This document shows positions 58,209 through 64,000 of a stretch of DNA of 64,000 nt, one piece after another (the first letter of the stretch is position 1; every line of letters begins with the position of its first letter). Position numbers and translations under genes: made by a program. The notes below the pieces were generated by a model. That model had not been told where the DNA came from and searched no databases. It saw nothing but the letters and a program-made list of their open reading frames with translations. The DNA lies in NCBI GenBank assembly GCA_007922225.1, contig ML679961.1, positions 9,605,433-9,669,432 of the forward strand, in the 5' to 3' direction. The DNA comes from Emydura subglobosa. Taxonomy: Eukaryota > Chordata > Testudines > Chelidae.

Positions 58209-59590
58209 TCCAGAGGGGTAGCCGTGTTAGTCTGTATACAGCAAAAACAATGAGAGTCCTTAGCACCTTAAAGACTAACAAATTTCTGCGGGCATAAGCT
58301 TTTCGTGGGCTGCAACCCATTTCGTCAGATGTATGAAATGGAAATCACAGATAGGAGGTATATATACATCCAAGGATAAGAAACATAACAACGGGGAGGG
58401 CAATGCTAACCAAGTCAATTCAGTTAGGGTAGATGAGGCCTGTGATCAGAAGGTGAGAACGTGTGAACAGTGGCAATTACTTCTTGTAATGAGATAACCA
58501 TTCAAAGTCCATGTTCAGACCCAGTCTGACTGTATCAAGTTTGCATATGCACTTCCTCGCTGAAGTCTGTTTTTGAAGGTTTTTTGTAGAAGCATGGCAA
58601 CTTTCAAGTCAGCTACAAAGTGTCCTGGGAGGTTGAAGTGCTCTCCGACTGGTTTATGGATGTTACCATTTTTTAGTCTGATTTGTGACCATTTATTCTT
58701 TTGCGTAGTGACAGTCCGATTTGGCCAATGTACATGGCAGAGGGGCATTGCTGGCACATGATGGCATATATTACATGAGTAGATGTGCAGGTGAATGAGC
58801 TCCTGATGGTGTGGCTGATGCAGTTAGGACTTGTGATGGTGTCACTAGAGTCGATGTGCGGGCAGAGTTGGCAACGGGGTTTGTTGCAGGGATAGGTTCC
58901 TGGGTTAGTGTTCTTGTTATGAATGTTTGCTTCAGGTTGGGGGGCTGTCTGTAAGCAAGGATAGGCCTGCCTCCCACAGCTTGAGCAAGTGAGGGATAAT
59001 CTTTTAGGATAGGTTGTAAATCCTTAATGATGTGTTGGAGAAATTTTAGCTCGGGGCTGTAGGTGATGGCCAGTGGTGTTCTGTTGTTGTCTTTGTTGGG
59101 TCTGTCCTGTAGTAGGTGACTTCTGGGTACCCGTCTGGCTCTGTCAATTTGTTTCTTCACCTCCCCAGGTGGGTATTGTAATTTTAAGTTTTAATCCACT
59201 GGGATTTCAGTAATTTCCACCCCACCATCAACCGCAGGCTGGACCAGTTCACACAAGAAATCCACTTCCTAGACACTACAATACAAATAAGGGATGGTCA
59301 CATTAATACCACCCTATACCGAAAACCAACTGACCGACCGCAATATATACCTTCATGCCTCCAGGTTCCACCCTGGGCACATTACACGATCCATTGTCTA
59401 CAGCCAAGCCCTAAGATACAACCGGATTTGCTCCGATCCCTCAGACAGAGACAAACACCTACAGGATCTCCATAAAACATTCTTAAAACTACAGTAAGAT
59501 GAGACTTCTGACGAAGCGGGTTGCAGCCCACGAAAGCTTATGCCTGCAGGATTTGTTAGTCTTTAAGGTGCTACAGGACTCTTGTTTTTA
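58209..59590. mobile_element. Penelope-like retroelement, two inverted pieces
   Basis: Both ends carry the same roughly 80-bp terminus in inverse orientation (TCCTTAGCACCTTAAAGACT and its complement near 59560). The left piece reads on the minus strand: a linker (PLAITYSPELKFLQHIIKDL, at 59160-58771), then a decayed GIY-YIG endonuclease region with KPVGEHFNLPGHFVADLK (58757-58515). The right piece reads on the plus strand: C-terminal RT with LDQFTQEIHFLDTTIQ, TLYRKPTD, YSQALRYNRICS (59215-59500). RT followed by GIY-YIG defines the family; here the halves point in opposite directions. Confidence 0.8.
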
Positions 59591-59593
59591 GTA

Positions 59594-60241
59594 AAAAAAT
59601 AAGTCGACATAAGATATGTTGACTTACAGCCACTGCTATAATTACAGCGGTGGCTGTTGGCCACACTGTTCTCCTTGGGTCGGTGGAGTGCGTCCTCACC
59701 AGGCGTACTTCCACCGACCTAAGGGGCAGCGTGGGGAGCTGAGAGACAGGCTCTTTATGGGTGTCCCCCACACTCCCTGGTCCCAGCCAGGAGCAGCAGC
59801 GTGGGGACTTCTCCCCTCCTCGGTCCCAGCTGGGAACTGGGCAGCAGCCACCCACATCCCAGCTCGCAGCCGGGAACCAGGCTGCAGCAGCCTGTGGCTT
59901 GCCCAGTCCTGGCTCACAATCGAGAACCGGGCTCCATCCGCCCATGTCCCAGCTCGCAGCCGGGTCTCCAGCCCCCCCAGCTTTGCAGCAGCCAGGGCTT
60001 CTAGCACTGCTCCCAGCCGGGAGTGGGAACCAGTCGCTCTAGCTTTCTTGTCAAATTGACCAAAATGACAGCCCCGTCACTGCTGAAAGGGGATGCAGCA
60101 TCTACACGGACACTGCATTGCCCTACACCTCTCATTGAGGTGGTTTTATTTTGTTGAAAAAACAGGACAGTTTTCTCAGCAGGGCGTGTGTGATTGCAGT
60201 GTGTACACCAGCACTGTTAACTCTCTAGTGTAGACCAGGCC
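59594..60241. mobile_element. Harbinger-type nonautonomous element with GC-rich core
   Basis: Has TAAGTCGACATAAG near the left edge and ends CTAGTGTAGACCAGGCC, the family terminus. The core (about 59780-60020) is an imperfect GC-rich tandem array around TCCCAGCTCGCAGCCGGGA. Open frames over it are repeat-driven and are not genes. Confidence 0.6.
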
Positions 60242-62514
60242 TACATTCACTTGGCTGCTAAGTGTTTACCTCTGGACACATGCACTGCATCCTCGCTCTA
60301 GGTTTCCATCTCCTTCCTGAGCCTCAAAGTGACTCACAAACCTAGGAAAACAGGCATTTGGCCACTTAAGTCACATGCAGGGGCCTGATGCAGTAGGTGG
60401 GTTCAAAGGCTAATGACCAGATCAGGCATCTAAGGTGAGTTTGCACAAAACACCTGAGGAAGAGGAGGATCCCCTTATAAAATGTAGCCTAGCGAGAAGG
60501 GTACTCAGCAGGATGTGTGAGACCCCAAATCCAAGTACGCGGTCTGCCTGATGAAAAGGGATTTGTCACCTCAGGTGGGTGCTGATATGGAATATTTTGA
60601 AATGGGTTTCCTTCAATCTCGTCTATTGAAGCTGTTTCACTTTAATTAGATTAATTAGGGGAGTAAGAGTTAGAATGACTATAGCCTAGTGATTACAGCA
60701 TTCACCTGAGAGGTGGCAGATCCCTGTTCAAATCCCTTCCCCCTCAGGAGAAGGGGGACTTGAATGAGCAGTTTCCCACGTACTGTGTGAGTACCCTGTT
60801 CACACTAGGCTAAAGGTTATAAAGGAGGGTCCTTCCCCCATCCCTACATTTTGTTTCAGGCTTCATAGGCACCTTAGGTGGCCAAATTTCTGCCTTCTCC
60901 TAGTTCATGGACTGGAAGCAGAGGTAGGAGTGTCCCAGCAGGCCAGACGTAAGTGCCAAACTCCATGAGAAGGCAGAGCCTAACACACTCCTCTCACCAG
61001 TAACTCCCATTGGCTAGTTTAGGCAGTGCCTTGCCTAGCGTGCCCGGCTTTGTGGATTCCAGTCTAAGGCATCGATCTCTCCTCACTCATTATTTAGGAG
61101 CGAGGCACTTAACTCAGGCTTTGTGGATCACATCCTTGTTCTTGTGATTGTCTAGGCATCTAAAAGTTAGGTGTGTCACAATGCCTAAGTCTCTGTTTAT
61201 CTGGGACACTACAACAAGCTTAAAAAAAAAAATCAAGCTAAATGTGTAAGAAAGGCTTACCTAATTCAGCACTGGACCCTGTTGCTGCCTAAGTTTCCCC
61301 TTCCGGGGTTTCCCAAAAACTGCACCCAGCCATTTGCAATTCAATTAACTCCCTTTGGTAGGGTCTGGTTTATTAAGACATCACAATTCAAATGGCAATT
61401 TTACTAAAACAAACCTTTCTCTCTCCCCCCCGCTGCATAGTTTCTTTACCCCTTGCCAGGTTAAATACTTCTTTCTAAAGTTACTTCCTGGTGTTTCCTC
61501 AAGCCTCTCTGCTCCTGGACCTTGCAGTCATTCCAGCCAGGCCTTTTCAATGGCTTAGTATGGAGAGCCCCTTTCCTTCTCCTTTCTGATCCTAGATCTT
61601 TAGATCCCTTGTAGAAGTTTACCTCTTTAGCTCCTTTTAGGCAGGGAATATTTACTAAGCTTATTGTAGCAATCAGCTACCAGGCCTCACCCAAGCTTCC
61701 TTTCAAGGAAGCTGGCTCCTTCGTATAGGAAGCCTGCACGCCCAGGCAACCATCAGGTAATCCTGGTCAACTGACACAACTGCAGGCAGAGGTGATGCAT
61801 GGGAGCACATTCCCCCTAGATTTCTGCCAGTGGGGGCCATGCCTGGGAAAGGCACTGGCATCTTGTGCCTCCCGCTAGGAGGCATCTGGAACAGGGAAGA
61901 GAGTTACAGGTGGTCTCTGACTGCGCACTCAAACCCAAATCTATCCCTTGGTGCTAGATAACTAGGCACAGGTGTGGATGTGTCTAACTCCCTTTACATC
62001 CTCCACCTACATTAGGAGAAAGGTTGAGTTTAGATTTGTTCTAACTAGAACAAACCCAGCCTAAACTAACCACTTTTCCTACTGTTGACAAAACCTACGA
62101 CTGTCGTTATTTCCAAGGATCATAAAGCAACCAGTCTTTCTCTCTGCAGGAGTGATATAAGTAGGACCCACTGAGCAGCACAATCATACAGGAAAATAAA
62201 ATTTGTAGGGAGTTTGTCTGTATTCTCATAGCCCTGTGGTTAGGGCATTCACCTAGAATATGAGCACCACAGAGACTTCAACTCACATGTTCTAAATTAG
62301 CATCCTAATCAGCAGGCTGTAGGGTGGGCTGTTCTCAGTATCACCTGCTGAAGCTATTCCTATAAATAATGAAATATGGATGGGAGTAAGAAGCAGAAAT
62401 TGACTCTCCTACCTCCTGTGTCTATACCCTGATCAGGGAGCTAGAGAGCCACTCTCTGGCTTTCTTTCTTTCTCTTTCTAGCTTAATGAATACTGAATTA
62501 TTTATACCAATTGC
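60242..62514. other. Intergenic, SINE pieces only
   Basis: A tRNA-derived SINE head lies at about 60673-60735 (CCTAGTGATTACAGCATTCA then CTGTTCAAATCCC, boxes A and B). A related piece is at about 62222-62290 (GTGGTTAGGGCATTCACCTA). No gene was recognised in the rest. Confidence 0.5.
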
Positions 62515-63102
62515 CTGGCAGTGGGGAGGGGAGGGTAAGTCCCCTGTGTCTCTCCACACTGGAGTGGGGGTGGTGAGTGCCCCTGTCCCTCTCTGCCTGG
62601 CACTGGGGGGAAGCTGGTGTTTCCTGGTGCCTGGCACAGTATGTGTGGGGGGCTGGTGCCCCTATGGCTCTCACTGCATGACAGTGTGTGTGTGTGGGGG
62701 GGGAATCCCCTGAGGCTCCCAGTCCCGGGCTGGGGGGCTGGTAGTTCCTAGTGCCTGGTATGGGGGCCTAGGGGTTCGCCTGGTGCGGGAGGTTTCTTTC
62801 GGTGCCTGGCACGGGAAGAGGGGCGTTTCTCCGGGTGCCTGGCACTGGGAGGGGGCGCTGGTGGTTCCCGGTGCCTGGCACGGGTGGGGGGGAGGTTCTC
62901 CTGGTAGCTGGGACTGGGAAGGGGGCGCTGGTGCGCCCTGAGGGGGCCTGGTGCTAGGGCGGGAGGGAGTGGTTTCTCCCCGTGCCTGGCGCTGGGGCGG
63001 GGGCCTGGTGTCTCCTGAGGCTCCGTTCCCGCTCGGTGCCTGGCGCTGCTGGGGGGGGGCCGGCAGTTCCACGTGCCTGGCGCGGGGGGGGGGGGGGGGG
63101 GG
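62515..63102 (+). repeat. GC-rich degenerate minisatellite with G19 run
   Basis: Around ten imperfect units of about 40-60 bp built on GTGCCTGGCACTGGGG with CTGGTGGTTCCCGG linkers. The array ends in 19 consecutive G at 63084-63102. It directly precedes the CpG island. The long open frames on its minus strand reflect composition and periodicity. Confidence 0.75.
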
Positions 63103-63900
63103 AGCAGCCTGGGCCCAGCTCGGCAGCGCCGGCTCCGCCCCGGGCCCGGATTGGCGCGGCCGCGGCGGCTCCACCCCGCCCGAGCTGGCTCCGCGCTGTG
63201 GGGTGGAGGCGGGGTGGGAGGATCCGATCCGGCCCGGCGGCGAGCGAGCGAGCGGGGTCACCTGAGACTCCCGCCCGCCACCGGTTCCGGGCGCCGCGCT
63301 GCTCCGCTCCGGGACGCAGGCGGGCCCGCGCCCTGTACTCGGTAGGGCCGCGGCTCGCGGGGGGAGGGACCCGGGGCCTGCGCCGCTCCGCGCAGCCCCG
63401 GGAGCAGGGGCTCGGAGCGCAGGGGCGGCCGGGCAGGTGGGTCCCGCTGAGGGGGGCCGGCGTGGGGCCCACCCGGCCGGGCGGGCTGCGGAGAGGGGGC
63501 TGCGAGTAGGCCCTGGACGCAGCCGCGGGCTTTCCTGCCTGGCCACGGCGGCCACGCTGGGCTCGGGAAGGGGCTGCGTCGGCGAGGGCGGTCGGGCCGG
63601 AGCCGAGAGGCAGGCAGGGGCAACTGGGCCTGGTTTGCCCGCCGCGGCTGGGCCCCCGTGGCTGACACCTCTCCGGTGCAGCTCCCTGCCCTGCTGCTGC
63701 TGGGGGCCAAAGGGGGCCCTTCCTCCCCTCCCCGCCACCCAGCCCCTCCATCGGCCTCCCTTTCTTCCCTTCCCTGCTGCAGCTGTGGGCACGGGGCACT
63801 TGGATGGGGCTCTACTGTCCCGGCCCCCCCCTTTCTGCGAGGGTCTGGATGGGGCACCTCTTTACGGGGCACCCTGCCCCCAACGTTGGTGGGGCTCTCG
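63103..63900 (+). promoter_or_regulatory. CpG island, probable FBXO34 promoter and first exon
   Basis: Very CpG-rich, with several GC boxes and no TATA. A possible donor is CCGGGCAG then GTGGGT at 63437. In amniotes FBXO34 follows DLGAP5 on the strand of LGALS3, so this is a good candidate for its noncoding first exon. No FBXO34 coding sequence is visible, so the assignment is by gene order only. Confidence 0.5.
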
Positions 63901-64000
63901 CACCCTTCTCGCATTTAGAGGGTCCTTCACATGTTATGGGTCCACGACACACTCTTTTGCCCTTTCATACAGGATCCCACCCCCTGCAGAAGGTTTGATG

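Noticed and set aside
59571..60059. Open frames of 93-147 codons on both strands rich in Pro, Ser and Gly
   Set aside because: They coincide with the GC-rich tandem core of a nonautonomous DNA element and have no conserved features.
62671..63792. Open frame of 373 codons on the minus strand rich in Pro, Ala and Arg
   Set aside because: It lies across a G-rich minisatellite and a CpG island where stop codons are rare by composition. Other frames are open too, and it shows no domain, splice or conserved motif.

Overview
This is vertebrate nuclear DNA, most likely from a turtle; that placement is inferred. The genes are intron-rich with GT-AG splice sites and have amniote orthologues. The repeats are CR1 LINEs, Penelope-like elements, a DIRS-type retrotransposon and many PIF/Harbinger MITEs, a mix typical of turtles. 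No bacterial-style operons, CRISPR arrays or tRNA genes were found. I saw no new multi-gene system; the interest lies in the two genes, one promoter and the architecture of the mobile elements.

Region 1 (1-5.3 kb, + strand): the last four coding exons of LGALS3 (galectin-3). They encode a collagen-like Pro/Gly/Tyr repeat domain built from ten near-identical 21-bp units, then a complete carbohydrate-recognition domain. The exon with the start codon was not found and is probably upstream of the window.

Region 2 (5.3-10.1 kb): the gap between two convergent genes, holding a CR1 3' end with an open reverse-transcriptase frame and a Penelope fold-back.

Region 3 (10.1-44.5 kb, - strand): a complete DLGAP5 (HURP) gene. 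Eighteen coding exons join in phase to a predicted 874-residue protein. The promoter lies in a CpG island at about 43.8-44.8 kb, with two CCAAT boxes 32 bp apart and a CHR-like TTTGAA, the layout of G2/M genes. The 7.7-kb intron between the sixth and seventh coding exons holds a decayed 5.8-kb DIRS element with reverse-transcriptase and tyrosine-recombinase remnants. Another intron holds a 1.44-kb Harbinger copy with a transposase remnant.

Region 4 (44.8-62.5 kb): no gene recognised. It holds CR1 copies of different ages, MITEs, a solo-LTR-like repeat whose sister copy lies in a DLGAP5 intron, and a Penelope element made of two inverted pieces.

Region 5 (62.5-64 kb): a GC-rich degenerate minisatellite with a run of 19 G leads into a second CpG island. 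By the known amniote order LGALS3-DLGAP5-FBXO34 this is probably the FBXO34 promoter and first exon (+ strand), but no coding exon is visible. LGALS3 (a secreted, cytosolic and nuclear lectin) and DLGAP5 (a spindle protein) are neighbours only; nothing suggests a shared pathway.
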